A stretch of DNA of 64,000 bases from positions 186,001 through 250,000 of the forward strand of contig NZ_JAATOT010000005.1 in assembly GCF_011806455.1 (NCBI RefSeq), read 5' to 3'. Below are positions 27,472 to 37,736 of the stretch, in pieces. Below the pieces are notes generated by a model. The model was not told the DNA's origin, made no database searches, and saw only the letters and a program-made list of their open reading frames with translations. Position 1 is the first letter of the stretch. Each line of letters starts with the position of its first letter. Origin of the DNA: Celeribacter sp. HF31 (lineage in GTDB: Bacteria > Pseudomonadota > Alphaproteobacteria > Rhodobacterales > Rhodobacteraceae). A program made the translations under genes and the position numbers.

Positions 27472-29589
27472 ATGGAAACGATCATCCTCTTCGCGCCGCT
27501 GGTCGGTGCCCTCGTCGGCGGCTTTGGCTGGCGTGTGATCGGCGAGAAGCCCGCGCAATATTTGACCACGGGTCTTTTGTTTCTGGCCGCCATTCTGTCG
27601 TGGATCGTGTTCCTCACTTTTGATGGCACGACCGAGCATGTGACGATCCTGCGCTGGATCGAAAGCGGGTCTCTGTCCGTCGATTGGGGCATCCGTGTGG
27701 ACCGTTTGACGACGATCATGCTGATCGTGGTGAACACGGTTTCTGCGCTCGTGCACCTCTACTCTCTGGGCTACATGGCGCATGACGAGAACTTCGGCGA
27801 CGACGAGCCCTACCGCGCGCGCTTCTTTGCCTATCTCTCTCTCTTCACCTTCACCATGTTGATGCTGGTGACCTCCGACAACCTGATCCAGATGTTCTTT
27901 GGCTGGGAAGGCGTGGGTCTGGCCTCCTATCTGCTGATCGGGTTCTACATCAAGAAACCTTCCGCCGGTGCCGCTTCGATGAAGGCCTTCATCGTCAACC
28001 GTGTCGGTGACTTCGGCTTTATCCTCGGCATGGCCGGTCTGTTCCTTTTGACCGACAGCGTGCGCTTTGACGATGTGTTTGCCGCAGGCCCGATGCTGGC
28101 GGATACCTCGCTGCATTTCCTCTGGACCGAATGGAACGCCGCCAACCTTCTGGCTTTCCTTTTGTTCGTCGGTGCGATGGGCAAATCGGCGCAGCTTTTC
28201 CTGCACACCTGGTTGCCGGACGCGATGGAAGGCCCGACGCCTGTGTCGGCGCTCATCCACGCCGCGACCATGGTGACTGCGGGCGTCTTCCTCGTCTGCC
28301 GCATGTCGCCGATCTTTGAATATGCGCCGCAGACCCAGATGTTTGTCATCTACATTGGTGCGACCACGGCGTTTTTCGCCGCCACCGTCGGTCTGGTGCA
28401 AAACGATATCAAACGCGTGATCGCCTATTCGACCTGTTCGCAGCTCGGCTACATGTTCGTGGCCGCAGGCGCGGGCGCTTACGGCCCGGCGATGTTCCAC
28501 CTTTTGACGCACGCCTTCTTCAAAGCCATGCTCTTTTTGGGCGCGGGCTCGGTCATCACCGCGATGCACCACGAACAGGACATGCGCAACTACGGGAACT
28601 TGCGTAAAAAGATCCCCTTCACCTTCTGGATGATGATCATCGGCACGCTGGCGATCACCGGCGTTGGCATCCCGCTCACGCATTTCGGGTTTGCGGGCTT
28701 CCTGTCGAAAGACGCAATCGTCGAGAGTGCCTATGCCTCCGGTGTCGGCTATGCCTTCTGGATGCTGGTCATCGCGGCGCTGTTCACGTCCTTCTATTCG
28801 TGGCGCCTGATTTTCATGACCTTCTTCGGCAAGGCGCGCGGCGATCATCATGCGCATGATCATGCGCACGAAAGCCCGCTTGTCATGCTGGTGCCGATCG
28901 GGACGCTGTCCTTGGGTGCGATCTTTGGCGGCATGATCTGGTACAACAGCTTCTTCGGCGATCATGATAAATTTACTGAGTTTTTCGCCCTGCCGCATCA
29001 CGCGGAGGTCGAGATGGCTGAGGGTCATGGTGAGGGTTCGGGCGAAGCTGCTGCGGACACCCATGCGGTGGCGGCTGATACCGTCGCTGAGACCGCCACT
29101 GACACCCACGGCGAAGAGGCTACGCACGGCATGGCTCCGCAAGGCGCGATCTTCCTCGCCGCTGACAACACCGTTCTGGACGACGCCCACCACGCGCCGA
29201 CATGGGTCAAGGTGTCGCCCTTCATCGCCATGGTGCTTGGCTTCCTGATCGCCCTTTGGTTCTACATCTGGAAACCGGAAACGCCCGCGAAACTGGCGAA
29301 AAGCCAGCCCGTCGCCTATCAGTTTCTGCTGAACAAATGGTATTTCGACGAGCTCTATAACGCGATCTTCGTGCGTCCCGTTCTGGCCCTTGGCCGCTTC
29401 CTCTGGAAACGCGGCGACGAAGGCACCATTGATGGCGGGATCAACGGTCTTGCGCTTGGCATCGTGCCCTTCTTCACCCGCCTTGCTGGCCGGGCGCAGT
29501 CGGGCTTCATCTTCACTTACGCTTTTAGCATGGTTCTGGGGATTGTGATCTTGGTAACCTGGATGTCGATCGGCGGGGGGGCACACTGA
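27472..29589 (+). CDS. nuoL: NADH-quinone oxidoreductase subunit L
   Basis: A 705-residue Mrp-antiporter-type proton pump subunit at the far end of the membrane arm, with the C-terminal lateral helix. Core motifs include [42 protein letters not shown] and a key lysine/histidine region near [15 protein letters not shown]. It is longer than the E. coli protein (613). The extra length is mostly a His-rich stretch at about residues 453-466 ([10 protein letters not shown]) and an acidic His/Thr/Ala-rich stretch at about 505-557. It overlaps nuoM by 1 bp. Confidence 0.96.
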   Translation: METIILFAPLVGALVGGFGWRVIGEKPAQYLTTGLLFLAAILSWIVFLTFDGTTEHVTILRWIESGSLSVDWGIRVDRLTTIMLIVVNTVSALVHLYSLGYMAHDENFGDDEPYRARFFAYLSLFTFTMLMLVTSDNLIQMFFGWEGVGLASYLLIGFYIKKPSAGAASMKAFIVNRVGDFGFILGMAGLFLLTDSVRFDDVFAAGPMLADTSLHFLWTEWNAANLLAFLLFVGAMGKSAQLFLHTWLPDAMEGPTPVSALIHAATMVTAGVFLVCRMSPIFEYAPQTQMFVIYIGATTAFFAATVGLVQNDIKRVIAYSTCSQLGYMFVAAGAGAYGPAMFHLLTHAFFKAMLFLGAGSVITAMHHEQDMRNYGNLRKKIPFTFWMMIIGTLAITGVGIPLTHFGFAGFLSKDAIVESAYASGVGYAFWMLVIAALFTSFYSWRLIFMTFFGKARGDHHAHDHAHESPLVMLVPIGTLSLGAIFGGMIWYNSFFGDHDKFTEFFALPHHAEVEMAEGHGEGSGEAAADTHAVAADTVAETATDTHGEEATHGMAPQGAIFLAADNTVLDDAHHAPTWVKVSPFIAMVLGFLIALWFYIWKPETPAKLAKSQPVAYQFLLNKWYFDELYNAIFVRPVLALGRFLWKRGDEGTIDGGINGLALGIVPFFTRLAGRAQSGFIFTYAFSMVLGIVILVTWMSIGGGAH

Positions 29590-31121
29590 TGGATAACGTG
29601 CTTTCTATCGTCACCTTCCTTCCGACAATGGCCGCCCTCGTGCTCGCGCTGATCCTGCGCGGCGAGGATGCGGTGGCTCAACTCAACGCAAAACGTGTGG
29701 CGCTCTTGGCGACCGTGGTCACCTTTGTGATCTCGCTCTTCATCCTCTTTGGCTTTGATGCCGACAACACCGGGTTCCAGATGGTCGAAGAGGCCGACTG
29801 GATCATGGGGCTCAAGTACAAGATGGGCGTCGATGGCATTTCGGTGCTCTTCGTGATGCTCACCACCGCGCTCATGCCGCTGGTGATCTGGTCCGCATGG
29901 GATGTGAAAACCCGCGTCAAGGAATACATGATCGCTTTCCTCCTGTTGGAAACGCTCATGCTCGGCGTGTTCTGTGCGCTCGATCTGATGCTCTTCTACC
30001 TCTTCTTCGAGGCAGGCCTCATTCCGATGTTCCTGATCATCGGCATCTGGGGCGGCAAGAACCGCATCTACGCCGCGTTCAAGTTCTTCCTCTACACCTT
30101 CCTGGGCTCCGTCCTGATGCTCGTCGCCATGGTCGCCATGTATATCGACGCGGGCACCACCGACATCGTGCAGCTCATGGCACATGACTTCTCGTCCGAG
30201 ACCATTCAGGTGCTGGGCTTCAACATCATCGGCGGGTTCCAGACCTTGGCCTTCCTCGCCTTCTTCGCCTCTTTCGCGGTGAAGATGCCGATGTGGCCGG
30301 TGCACACTTGGTTGCCCGACGCCCACGTTCAGGCGCCGACCGCCGGTTCTGTGGTTCTGGCTGCGATTTTGCTGAAAATGGGCGGCTACGGCTTCCTGCG
30401 CTTCTCGCTTCCGATGTTCCCGGTGGCCTCCGCCAACCTCGCCGATTTCATCATGGTGCTGTCGGTCATCGCCATTGTCTACGCGTCGCTCGTCGCCCTG
30501 GTGCAGAGCGATATGAAAAAGCTGATCGCCTACTCCTCGGTCGCCCACATGGGCTACGTCACGGCGGGTATCTTTACCTTCAATCAACAGGGTCTCGATG
30601 GCGCGATCTTCCAGATGATCTCCCACGGGTTCGTCTCCGGCGCGCTCTTCCTTTGTGTGGGCGTGATCTACGACCGGATGCACACCCGTGAGATCGACGC
30701 CTTCGGCGGCCTCGTGAACAAGATGCCGGCCTACGCGCTCGTCTTCATGTTCTTCACCATGGCGAACATCGGCCTTCCGGGCACCTCCGGCTTCATCGGA
30801 GAATTCCTGACGATCCTCGGTATGTTCCAGGCCAACACCTGGATCGCTCTGGTCGCCGCCTCCGGTGTGATCTTCTCCGCCTGTTACGCGCTGTGGCTCT
30901 ACCGCCGCGTCGTTCTGGGCGATCTGATCAAGGAAAGCCTCAAGACGATCAAGGACATGACCCCGCGCGAGAAATGGATCTTTGCACCGCTCGTGGCGAT
31001 GACGCTCCTCTTGGGGGTCTACCCGGCGCTGGTGCTCGATCTGATCGGACCGTCTGTGACCGCGCTTCTCGACAACTATCACGCTGCTCTGCCGATGATG
31101 GCAGACGTCGCCACCCACTAA
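29589..31121 (+). CDS. nuoM: NADH-quinone oxidoreductase subunit M
   Basis: A 510-residue antiporter-like proton-pumping subunit with about 14 transmembrane helices. Visible motifs are [22 protein letters not shown] (with the conserved glutamate), [20 protein letters not shown] and the [12 protein letters not shown] helix. It sits between NuoL and NuoN in the membrane arm. The ATG shares a base with the nuoL stop. Confidence 0.96.
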   Translation: MDNVLSIVTFLPTMAALVLALILRGEDAVAQLNAKRVALLATVVTFVISLFILFGFDADNTGFQMVEEADWIMGLKYKMGVDGISVLFVMLTTALMPLVIWSAWDVKTRVKEYMIAFLLLETLMLGVFCALDLMLFYLFFEAGLIPMFLIIGIWGGKNRIYAAFKFFLYTFLGSVLMLVAMVAMYIDAGTTDIVQLMAHDFSSETIQVLGFNIIGGFQTLAFLAFFASFAVKMPMWPVHTWLPDAHVQAPTAGSVVLAAILLKMGGYGFLRFSLPMFPVASANLADFIMVLSVIAIVYASLVALVQSDMKKLIAYSSVAHMGYVTAGIFTFNQQGLDGAIFQMISHGFVSGALFLCVGVIYDRMHTREIDAFGGLVNKMPAYALVFMFFTMANIGLPGTSGFIGEFLTILGMFQANTWIALVAASGVIFSACYALWLYRRVVLGDLIKESLKTIKDMTPREKWIFAPLVAMTLLLGVYPALVLDLIGPSVTALLDNYHAALPMMADVATH

Positions 31122-31134
31122 AGGACACCGGGAT

Positions 31135-32571
31135 ATGACCTCTACTGACTTTTCCATCGTCCTGCCGGAAGTTCTCCTGGCCATCTACGGCATGGCGGCG
31201 CTCCTGTTCGCCGTCTACACCGGCAAGGACAAACTCGCGGCTCTGATCACCTGGGTGACCGCCGCGGTCTTCGTCATCATCGCGCTGATGATCGGCCTGG
31301 GCGGCGAGGGCTCTCGTGTCGCGTTCGGCGGCATGTTCATCGACGATGCGTTTTCGCGCTTCGGCAAAGTGGGCGTGCTTCTCGCGGGTGCTGCCGTGCT
31401 CGTGATGTCTTATGACTTCCTGGACAAACGCGGCTTCGCCAAATTCGAATACCCGATCCTCGTGCTGTTCTCGACGATCGGCATGATGGTCATGGTGTCT
31501 GCGGGCGACCTGATGGCGCTCTATCTCGGCCTCGAACTGATGTCCCTGGCGCTCTACGTCATCGCCTCCTTCCGTCGCGACAGTGTGAAATCCACCGAAG
31601 CGGGCCTCAAGTATTTCGTGCTTGGCTCCCTGTCCTCTGGCTTGCTGCTCTATGGCTCGTCCTTGGTCTACGGCTTCTCCGGCACCACCTCTTTCGCGGG
31701 CATCATCTCCGTCGTGCAAGATGACGTGCCTGTGGGCGTGCTCTTTGGCCTGGTCTTCGTGATGACCGGCCTCGCGTTCAAGGTCTCCGCCGTGCCGTTC
31801 CACATGTGGACCCCGGACGTCTACGAAGGCGCACCGACGCCGACCACCGCCTTCTTTGCCACCGCGCCGAAACTTGCCGCCATGGGCCTCTTCGCCCGCG
31901 TGCTGCATGACGCCTTCGGCGGCATCGTCGGCGACTGGCAACAGGTTCTGGCCGTCATCGCCGTGGCCTCCATGTTCTTGGGCGCCATCGCCGGGATCGG
32001 TCAGAAGAACATCAAACGTCTGATGGCCTATTCCTCGATCTCCCACATGGGGTTCGCGCTCATGGGCTTGGCGGCTGGCAATGCCGAGGGCGTGCAATCC
32101 GCGATGATCTACATGGCGATCTATGTGACGATGAACATCGGCACCTTCGCCTTCATCATGACGATGGAGCGGGACGGCAAACCTGTCACCGACATCTCCG
32201 CGCTGAACCTCTACTGGCGCAATTCTCCGACGAAAGCGCTGGCCCTTTTGGTCCTGATGTTCTCGCTCGCGGGTGTGCCGCCGATGCTCGGTTTCTTCGG
32301 GAAGCTGGCGGTGCTTCAGGCCGCTTGGGGCGCAGGTCTCGTCTATCTCGCCGTCTTCGGTGTGATCGCCTCCGTGATCGGCGCGTTCTACTACCTGCGC
32401 ATCGTCTACTACATGTACTTCGGCGCCGAGACCGAGCCGCTCGACAAGGTGTCGAGCCCCGTGACCTTCGCGCTTCTGACCCTCTCCGCTCTGATCATGC
32501 TTGTCGGCATCGTCAACATGTTCGGCGTCGAGGGTATGGCGGCGCTTGCGGCGGATGCGCTGGTCAAGTGA
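31135..32571 (+). CDS. nuoN: NADH-quinone oxidoreductase subunit N
   Basis: A 478-residue antiporter-like subunit, last of the complex I set. Typical segments are [61 protein letters not shown] and [18 protein letters not shown]. Its stop codon overlaps the GTG start of birA, so transcription evidently continues into the next three genes. Confidence 0.96.
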   Translation: MTSTDFSIVLPEVLLAIYGMAALLFAVYTGKDKLAALITWVTAAVFVIIALMIGLGGEGSRVAFGGMFIDDAFSRFGKVGVLLAGAAVLVMSYDFLDKRGFAKFEYPILVLFSTIGMMVMVSAGDLMALYLGLELMSLALYVIASFRRDSVKSTEAGLKYFVLGSLSSGLLLYGSSLVYGFSGTTSFAGIISVVQDDVPVGVLFGLVFVMTGLAFKVSAVPFHMWTPDVYEGAPTPTTAFFATAPKLAAMGLFARVLHDAFGGIVGDWQQVLAVIAVASMFLGAIAGIGQKNIKRLMAYSSISHMGFALMGLAAGNAEGVQSAMIYMAIYVTMNIGTFAFIMTMERDGKPVTDISALNLYWRNSPTKALALLVLMFSLAGVPPMLGFFGKLAVLQAAWGAGLVYLAVFGVIASVIGAFYYLRIVYYMYFGAETEPLDKVSSPVTFALLTLSALIMLVGIVNMFGVEGMAALAADALVK

Positions 32572-33320
32572 GCCCCGCTGCTGCACGTCATACATGGCCC
32601 GCAGGCGTAGGACGTACCGTCCTCGCATCTGTGGACAGCACCATGTCGGAGGCCGCGCGTGTCGCGGCCTCTTCCACATTTCCGCAATGGATCATGGCCC
32701 AGACCCAGACGGCGGCGCACGGTCGTCGCGGGCGCCCTTGGACCATGCCGGAGGGCAATTTCGCCGCGACCCTGTTGATGTTCCCGCAGGAACGTCCCGA
32801 ACTCGTCGCGCTGCGCAGTTTCGTGGCCTCTCTGGCGCTCTATGACGCCTTCGTGTCCGTGACCGGCCGCTCCGATCCGTTTTCGCTCAAATGGCCCAAC
32901 GACGTGCTGTTGAACGGTGGCAAGGTCGCGGGCATCCTGTTGGAGCGCGGCGCCTCGCATCTGGCCATCGGCATCGGCATCAACCTCGCCGAAGCGCCGC
33001 CTCTGTCCATGGTGGAAGAGGGCGCAACACCGCCCGTGTCCCTGGCGCATGAGACCGGTGCCTTGGTGGCGCCTGAGGAATTCCTCGACCTGCTCGCACC
33101 CGCCTACGCCCATTGGGAGGCGCAATTCACCACCTACGGTTTTGCCCCGATCCGCGAGGCCTGGTTGGCGCGTGCGGCGCGTCTAGGCAGTGAAATTCGC
33201 GCGCGGACGATGCGCGAGACCCATCACGGCACGTTTGAGACCGTAGATGCCTTTGGCAATCTCGTGCTGGCCACCTCCAAGGGCAAGCTCACCATCCCAG
33301 CCGCAGAGGTCTATTTCTGA
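32568..33320 (+). CDS. birA: Biotin--[acetyl-CoA-carboxylase] ligase
   Basis: A 250-residue biotin protein ligase, which activates biotin with ATP and attaches it to the biotin carboxyl carrier protein. Motifs are [25 protein letters not shown] (the biotinyl-AMP-binding loop) and [19 protein letters not shown]. It lacks the N-terminal DNA-binding domain of E. coli BirA, so it cannot repress a biotin operon in the same way. Translation starts at GTG overlapping the nuoN stop by 4 bp. Linkage to nuoN is common in alphaproteobacteria. Confidence 0.92.
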   Translation: MSPAAARHTWPAGVGRTVLASVDSTMSEAARVAASSTFPQWIMAQTQTAAHGRRGRPWTMPEGNFAATLLMFPQERPELVALRSFVASLALYDAFVSVTGRSDPFSLKWPNDVLLNGGKVAGILLERGASHLAIGIGINLAEAPPLSMVEEGATPPVSLAHETGALVAPEEFLDLLAPAYAHWEAQFTTYGFAPIREAWLARAARLGSEIRARTMRETHHGTFETVDAFGNLVLATSKGKLTIPAAEVYF

Positions 33321-34099
33321 TGCTTCTCTGTATCGACACCGGCAACACCAACACCGTCTTTTCCATCTGGAACGGAAGCGCGTTCATCGCCACATGGCGC
33401 ACCTCGACCGAGCACCAGCGCACGGCGGATCAGTATTACGTCTGGCTCTCGACGCTGATGAATTTCCAAAAGATCGAGGCGGACATCACCGAGGTGATCA
33501 TCTCCTCGACCGTGCCGCGTGTGGTGTTCAACCTGCGGGTTCTGGCGAACCGCTATTTCAACTGTCGGCCGCTTGTGGTCGGCAAGCCGGAATGCCTCTT
33601 GCCGCATATGCCGCGTGTCGACGAGGGCACCACTGTCGGTCCCGACCGTCTTGTGAACTCCGCAGGCGCCTTTGATCGCTTTGGTGGCGATCTCATCGTG
33701 GTGGATTTCGGTACGGCGACCACCTTCGACGTGGTGGCGGAGGACGGGGCTTATGTCGGCGGCGTGATTTCCCCCGGTGTGAACACCTCGCTCGAAAGCC
33801 TCCACCTCAAAGCCGCCGCTTTGCCGCATGTCGATGTCACCATGCCCGAGAAGGTCATCGGCACCAACACGGTCGCCTGTATGCAATCGGGGGTGTTTTG
33901 GGGCTATATTGGTCTCGTGCGTGAGACATGTAACCGCATCAAGGCCGAATATGGCCGTCCGATGCAGGTGATTTCGACCGGAGGCCTTGCGCCGCTCTTC
34001 GATCAGGGTCACAAACTCTTTGACCATTTCGATGAATTTCTGACCATTCACGGCCTCGTCGTGATCCATAATTATAATAAGGACATGGGTAACCTATGA
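33320..34099 (+). CDS. coaX: Type III pantothenate kinase
   Basis: A 259-residue CoaX-type kinase, first step of coenzyme A synthesis. The ASKHA phosphate-1 motif is DTGNTNTVF at residues 5-13, and phosphate-2 is VVDFGTATTFDVV. It also carries the substrate region GPDRLVNSAGAF and the C-terminal STGGLAPLF. It starts in the birA stop codon and overlaps rnj by 4 bp. Confidence 0.95.
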   Translation: MLLCIDTGNTNTVFSIWNGSAFIATWRTSTEHQRTADQYYVWLSTLMNFQKIEADITEVIISSTVPRVVFNLRVLANRYFNCRPLVVGKPECLLPHMPRVDEGTTVGPDRLVNSAGAFDRFGGDLIVVDFGTATTFDVVAEDGAYVGGVISPGVNTSLESLHLKAAALPHVDVTMPEKVIGTNTVACMQSGVFWGYIGLVRETCNRIKAEYGRPMQVISTGGLAPLFDQGHKLFDHFDEFLTIHGLVVIHNYNKDMGNL

Positions 34100-35757
34100 G
34101 CGACCGTCTTCTCTATCTTCCTCTGGGGGGCGCCGGCGAGATCGGCATGAACTGCTATGTCTATGGCTACGGGCCTGCGGATCAGGAACGTTTCATCGTC
34201 GTCGATCTGGGCGTCACCTTCCCCTCGATGGATGGCACGCCGGGCGTCGATCTGATCTTCGCCGATGTCGCCTGGCTCGAGGAGCGCAAGGACCGCATCG
34301 ACGGCATTTTCATCACCCACGCGCACGAAGATCACGTCGGTGCCGTCGGCCACCTCTGGCCGCGTCTGGACGCGCCGATCTATGCCCGCGCGTTTACCGC
34401 CCATCTGGCGCGTTTGAAATTCGAAGAGCACGGCCATGACGAGTTGCAGATCAAAACCGTCTCCGCCTGGCCCGAACAGATCACTGTCGGCCCCTTCACC
34501 GTGGGCTTCGTGCCGATCTCCCACTCGATCCCGGAATCCTCCGCCCTTGTGATCGACAGCCCGGCGGGCCGCGTGATCCACACCGGCGACTTCAAGACGG
34601 ATGAAAACCCGGTGGTGGGCGAGCCGTTCGACCGGGCCCTGTTCGAAGAGATTTCCAAGAACGGCGTCAAAGCGCTGGTCTGCGATTCCACCAATGTCTT
34701 CTCGCCCAATCCGGGCCGCTCTGAATCCGAAGTGATCGGCCCGCTGACCGAGCTTATTTCCTCGCTCGACGGCATGGTGGCGGCGACCACATTTGCCTCG
34801 AACATCGCGCGGGTGAAAACCCTGGCCGAAGCCGGCTCGAAAGCCGGGCGTTCCGTCGTCCTTCTGGGCCGCGCCATGCGCCGGATGATCACGGCGGCGA
34901 TCGAGACCGGCATCATCTCCGATTTTCCGAAAACCGTGTCGCCGGAAAACGCCGCCGATATTCCGCATGAGAACCTCATGCTGCTCACGACCGGGTCGCA
35001 GGGCGAACATCGTGCGGCCACCGCACAGCTTTCCCGCGGCAAATACCTTGGCCTCAAGATGGCCGAGGGGGATACGATGATTTTCTCCTCGAAAACCATC
35101 CCCGGCAATGAGGTCTCCGTCGGTCGCATCCTCAATGCGTTCTCGGAAATGGGCGTCGAGACGATCTCTGGCCGTGATGAGATTCACGTCTCTGGTCACG
35201 CCAACCGCCCCGATCTGGCGCTGATGCATGAGATCGTCAAACCGCAGGTCGTGATCCCGATGCATGGCGAACACCGCCACCTGCGCGAACATGCGAAACT
35301 GGCCGACTCCAATGGTTTCCAATCCATCGTGGCGCCGAACGGTGTCGGCGTGGATCTCTCCGGCAATGCCCCACGCGTGGTCGACTATATCGAAACCGGC
35401 CGCACCTATCTCGATGGCTCGATCCAGATCGGCGCGCTCGATGGCATCGTGCGCGACCGTATCCGCATGGCCTTGAACGGCCTCGTCGTGGCCACGGTGA
35501 TCATCGAAGATGACGAGCCGCTGGGCGATTGCTGGTGCGAGCTGCGCGGTCTGCCGGAAACCGGCCTGTCGCGCGCGCCTCTCAATGAGGTGCTCGAAGA
35601 GGATGTGAACCAGTTCCTGATGCGCGCCAAGCCCAAGACCCTGTCCGATGACGACAAGCTCGAAGAGGAAATGCGCCGCATCATCCGCCGCACGACCCAA
35701 GAAGAAGTCGGCAAAAAGCCCGAGGTCCAGATCATCATCTCGCGCCTGTCGAGCTGA
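34096..35757 (+). CDS. rnj: Ribonuclease J
   Basis: A 553-residue metallo-beta-lactamase/beta-CASP ribonuclease. The zinc motif THAHEDHVGAVGH lies at about residues 73-85, followed by HTGDFKTDENP, and the beta-CASP part includes LTTGSQGEHRAATAQLS and SGHANRPDLALMHEIVKPQ. RNase J has 5'-3' exo- and endonuclease activity in RNA maturation and decay. It is the last gene of the nuo unit; the terminator at 35885 follows after about 130 bp, with a near-palindrome between. Confidence 0.95.
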   Translation: MSDRLLYLPLGGAGEIGMNCYVYGYGPADQERFIVVDLGVTFPSMDGTPGVDLIFADVAWLEERKDRIDGIFITHAHEDHVGAVGHLWPRLDAPIYARAFTAHLARLKFEEHGHDELQIKTVSAWPEQITVGPFTVGFVPISHSIPESSALVIDSPAGRVIHTGDFKTDENPVVGEPFDRALFEEISKNGVKALVCDSTNVFSPNPGRSESEVIGPLTELISSLDGMVAATTFASNIARVKTLAEAGSKAGRSVVLLGRAMRRMITAAIETGIISDFPKTVSPENAADIPHENLMLLTTGSQGEHRAATAQLSRGKYLGLKMAEGDTMIFSSKTIPGNEVSVGRILNAFSEMGVETISGRDEIHVSGHANRPDLALMHEIVKPQVVIPMHGEHRHLREHAKLADSNGFQSIVAPNGVGVDLSGNAPRVVDYIETGRTYLDGSIQIGALDGIVRDRIRMALNGLVVATVIIEDDEPLGDCWCELRGLPETGLSRAPLNEVLEEDVNQFLMRAKPKTLSDDDKLEEEMRRIIRRTTQEEVGKKPEVQIIISRLSS

Positions 35758-35798
35758 TCTGAGCGCCTTAAGGCAGCGTCACTGTCTTCATCTTTCTT

Positions 35799-35833
35799 CG
35801 GCGTTAAGGTTAATCTGATTAAGGTTAACGCCG
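35799..35833. repeat. 35-bp interrupted palindrome after rnj
   Basis: The arms CGGCGTTAA and TTAACGCCG pair perfectly; after a GG/GG mismatch, TTAATC pairs with GATTAA around a single T. The same stretch contains GGTTAA twice as a direct repeat. There is no T-run after it, so it is not a standard terminator. It starts 41 bp after the rnj stop. Confidence 0.6.
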
Positions 35834-35856
35834 AGGAGAGAGCTTAACAGGCCGCC

Positions 35857-35884
35857 GTTTCCTTTGCTGCCACAAATACTCAAA
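35857..35884 (-). repeat. 3'-end element, copy 2
   Basis: On the minus strand: GAGTATTT, GTGGCAG, CAAAGGAAAC. It lies 55 nt downstream of the DEAD-box helicase stop, just beyond that gene's terminator, in sense orientation to the helicase. Confidence 0.65.
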
Positions 35885-35915
35885 AGAAAACCCGCGCTCT
35901 CAGGCGCGGGTTTTT
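35885..35915. terminator. Bidirectional rho-independent terminator
   Basis: The stem AAACCCGCGC / GCGCGGGTTT has a 6-nt loop, with TTTTT on the plus side and TTTTC on the minus side. It lies between convergent rnj and the helicase gene and can stop both. Confidence 0.85.
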
Positions 35916-35938
35916 CAATTCTGGGTCTGGCTTGAGGT

Positions 35939-37402
35939 TTATCCCGCCTGACGCTCGTCAAAGCTCAGCGCAATGAAAGAGGGAAGGTGGTCGCCAAGGC
36001 CCACGACCTTGTCATCCTCTTTGCGGCCACGGCCACGACGATGTTGCGGTTTCTGGTCTGAGCTGTGGTCGGATTTGGGCTCCGGCTTAGGCTCCGATTT
36101 CGGCGGCGTGGTGCTGCGATCCTGTTGAGCCTCTTCCGCTTGATCCGCGGTTTTGACCTCATCCGATTTGTCCGACCGACGACGGCGCGAGCGGGTGCGT
36201 TTCGGCTTGTCAGACGTTGCTTCGTCGCTCGCCGGGGCCTCTTCCGTAACGGTCCCAAGCGGGTTCTCCAAACGCGGAATTTCCTTGGCGATCAGGGCTT
36301 CGACATCGGCGAAATTCTTTTCATCGCGCGGCTCGCAGATCATGATTGCCTTACCGTCACGTCCGGCGCGGCCCGTGCGGCCGATGCGGTGCACATAGTC
36401 CTCGGCATGGCCCGGCACGTCGAAGTTGAACACATGGGTGACAGAGGACACATCAAGCCCGCGCGCCGCCACGTCAGAGGCCACGAGGATCTTGATCTCG
36501 CCATTGCGGAATTTCTCCAGTGTGGCGTTCCGTTGGCTCTGGTCCAGATCGCCATGGATCGGCGAGGCCTGATACCCGTATTTGTTCAAGGACTTGGAAA
36601 CGATGTCCACATCCGTCTTGCGGTTGCAGAAGATGATGCCGTTTTGCAGCTTGTCGCCCTCGGCGTCGATCAGCGCGCGCAGAAGTTTGCGTTTTTCACT
36701 GGCCGCACGATCGCGGCGCGAGCCTTTGAACATCACCACGCTTTGCGCGATGTTCTCGCCCGACGTCGCCTGACGCGCCACTTCGATGCGGGCAGGCGCC
36801 GAGAGGAAAGTGTTGGTGATCCGCTCGATCTCCGGTGCCATGGTGGCGGAGAAGAACAGCGTCTGGCGGGTGAACGGCGTCAGGCCGAAGATGCGTTCGA
36901 TGTCGGGAATGAACCCCATATCGAGCATCCGGTCGGCCTCGTCCACCACCATGACTTTCACGTCCGACAGGATCAGCTTGCCACGCTCGAAATGGTCGAG
37001 CAAACGCCCGGGCGTCGCGATCAGCACATCGACACCCTTGTCGATCAGAGCGTCTTGCTCCTTGAAGCTCACGCCACCGATCAACAGCGCCTTCGTCAGC
37101 TTCATGTATTTGGTGTATTGATCGAAATTCTCGGCCACCTGAGCCGCCAGCTCACGCGTCGGGCAGAGCACGAGAGAGCGCGGCATCCGTGCACGTGCAC
37201 GACCACGGGCCAGGTTGGTGATCATCGGCAGAACGAAAGAGGCGGTTTTGCCTGTCCCGGTCTGGGCGATGCCCAAAACGTCTTTGCCTTCGAGCGCGGG
37301 CGGAATGGCGCCGGCCTGAATGGGGGTCGGGCTCTCGTAACCCGCATCTTCAACGGCTTTGAGAACTTTGGGGGCGAGATTGAGATCGGTGAACTTGGTC
37401 AA
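35939..37402 (-). CDS. DEAD-box ATP-dependent RNA helicase (RhlE-like)
   Basis: A 487-residue RNA helicase. Q motif YESPTPIQ, motif I AQTGTGKT, Ia PTRELAAQ, II DEAD (VVDEADRMLDMGF), III SAT, V ARGLDV and VI HRIGRTGRAGR are all present. The C-terminal ~90 residues are a basic, disordered tail (KPKRTRSRRRR, HRRGRGRKE), typical of RNA-binding extensions. I chose the TTG at 37402, which has AAAGGC upstream and begins at the conserved LTKFTDLNL; a longer start at 37510 would add an unconserved leader. It probably remodels rRNA or mRNA, for example in ribosome assembly or at low temperature. Confidence 0.88.
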   Translation of the reverse strand: MTKFTDLNLAPKVLKAVEDAGYESPTPIQAGAIPPALEGKDVLGIAQTGTGKTASFVLPMITNLARGRARARMPRSLVLCPTRELAAQVAENFDQYTKYMKLTKALLIGGVSFKEQDALIDKGVDVLIATPGRLLDHFERGKLILSDVKVMVVDEADRMLDMGFIPDIERIFGLTPFTRQTLFFSATMAPEIERITNTFLSAPARIEVARQATSGENIAQSVVMFKGSRRDRAASEKRKLLRALIDAEGDKLQNGIIFCNRKTDVDIVSKSLNKYGYQASPIHGDLDQSQRNATLEKFRNGEIKILVASDVAARGLDVSSVTHVFNFDVPGHAEDYVHRIGRTGRAGRDGKAIMICEPRDEKNFADVEALIAKEIPRLENPLGTVTEEAPASDEATSDKPKRTRSRRRRSDKSDEVKTADQAEEAQQDRSTTPPKSEPKPEPKSDHSSDQKPQHRRGRGRKEDDKVVGLGDHLPSFIALSFDERQAG

Positions 37403-37736
37403 ATTGTGCCTTTCGCGATGTTGCGGCTGTGAAGTGGCCGCAAAACCCCGCGCGGCCCGCCCGGCCATATTGCCGAGGCGTCTTTGGCCGCCCTCATACG
37501 CTTCAATCACGAAAAGGTCAAGGAATGCTGCATTTACGGGGGTAAAGCGTTTTTCTTTCTATCGGAGGCAGGAAAAACAAAAACGCAGTGCAACATTTAA
37601 ACCTTGTGAGCGCCGCACACTAAATCTGTGCTCAGATTCAATGCGAAACGCATTAAAGCCCGTCAAGGAACCTTTCGGCAGGCCATTTCGTTACCAAAGA
37701 CACCCACATCACCGTCTCAGGAAAAGGAGCCGCGAT
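37403..37736. other. Divergent intergenic region between helicase and osmC
   Basis: These 334 bases hold no credible gene. The middle part is AT-rich. Two perfect inverted repeats lie side by side at 37623-37638 and 37640-37654, about 85-115 bp upstream of osmC; see the separate entries. Confidence 0.5.
37623..37654. promoter_or_regulatory. Two adjacent perfect inverted repeats upstream of osmC
   Basis: AATCTG-TGCT-CAGATT (37623-37638) is followed one base later by AATGCG-AAA-CGCATT (37640-37654). Both have 6-bp perfect arms. They are good candidates for regulator sites or mRNA hairpins controlling osmC, though neither matches the operator sequences of OhrR or OxyR that I know. Confidence 0.4.

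Noticed and set aside
27067-29586. Open frame of 839 codons antisense to nuoK and nuoL
   Set aside because: A shadow of the true nuo genes; it is rich in His, Arg, Glu and Gln and has no recognisable domain.
37403-37510. Upstream start for the DEAD-box helicase
   Set aside because: The extra leader is not conserved, while the TTG at 37402 has a ribosome site and begins the family's usual N-terminus.
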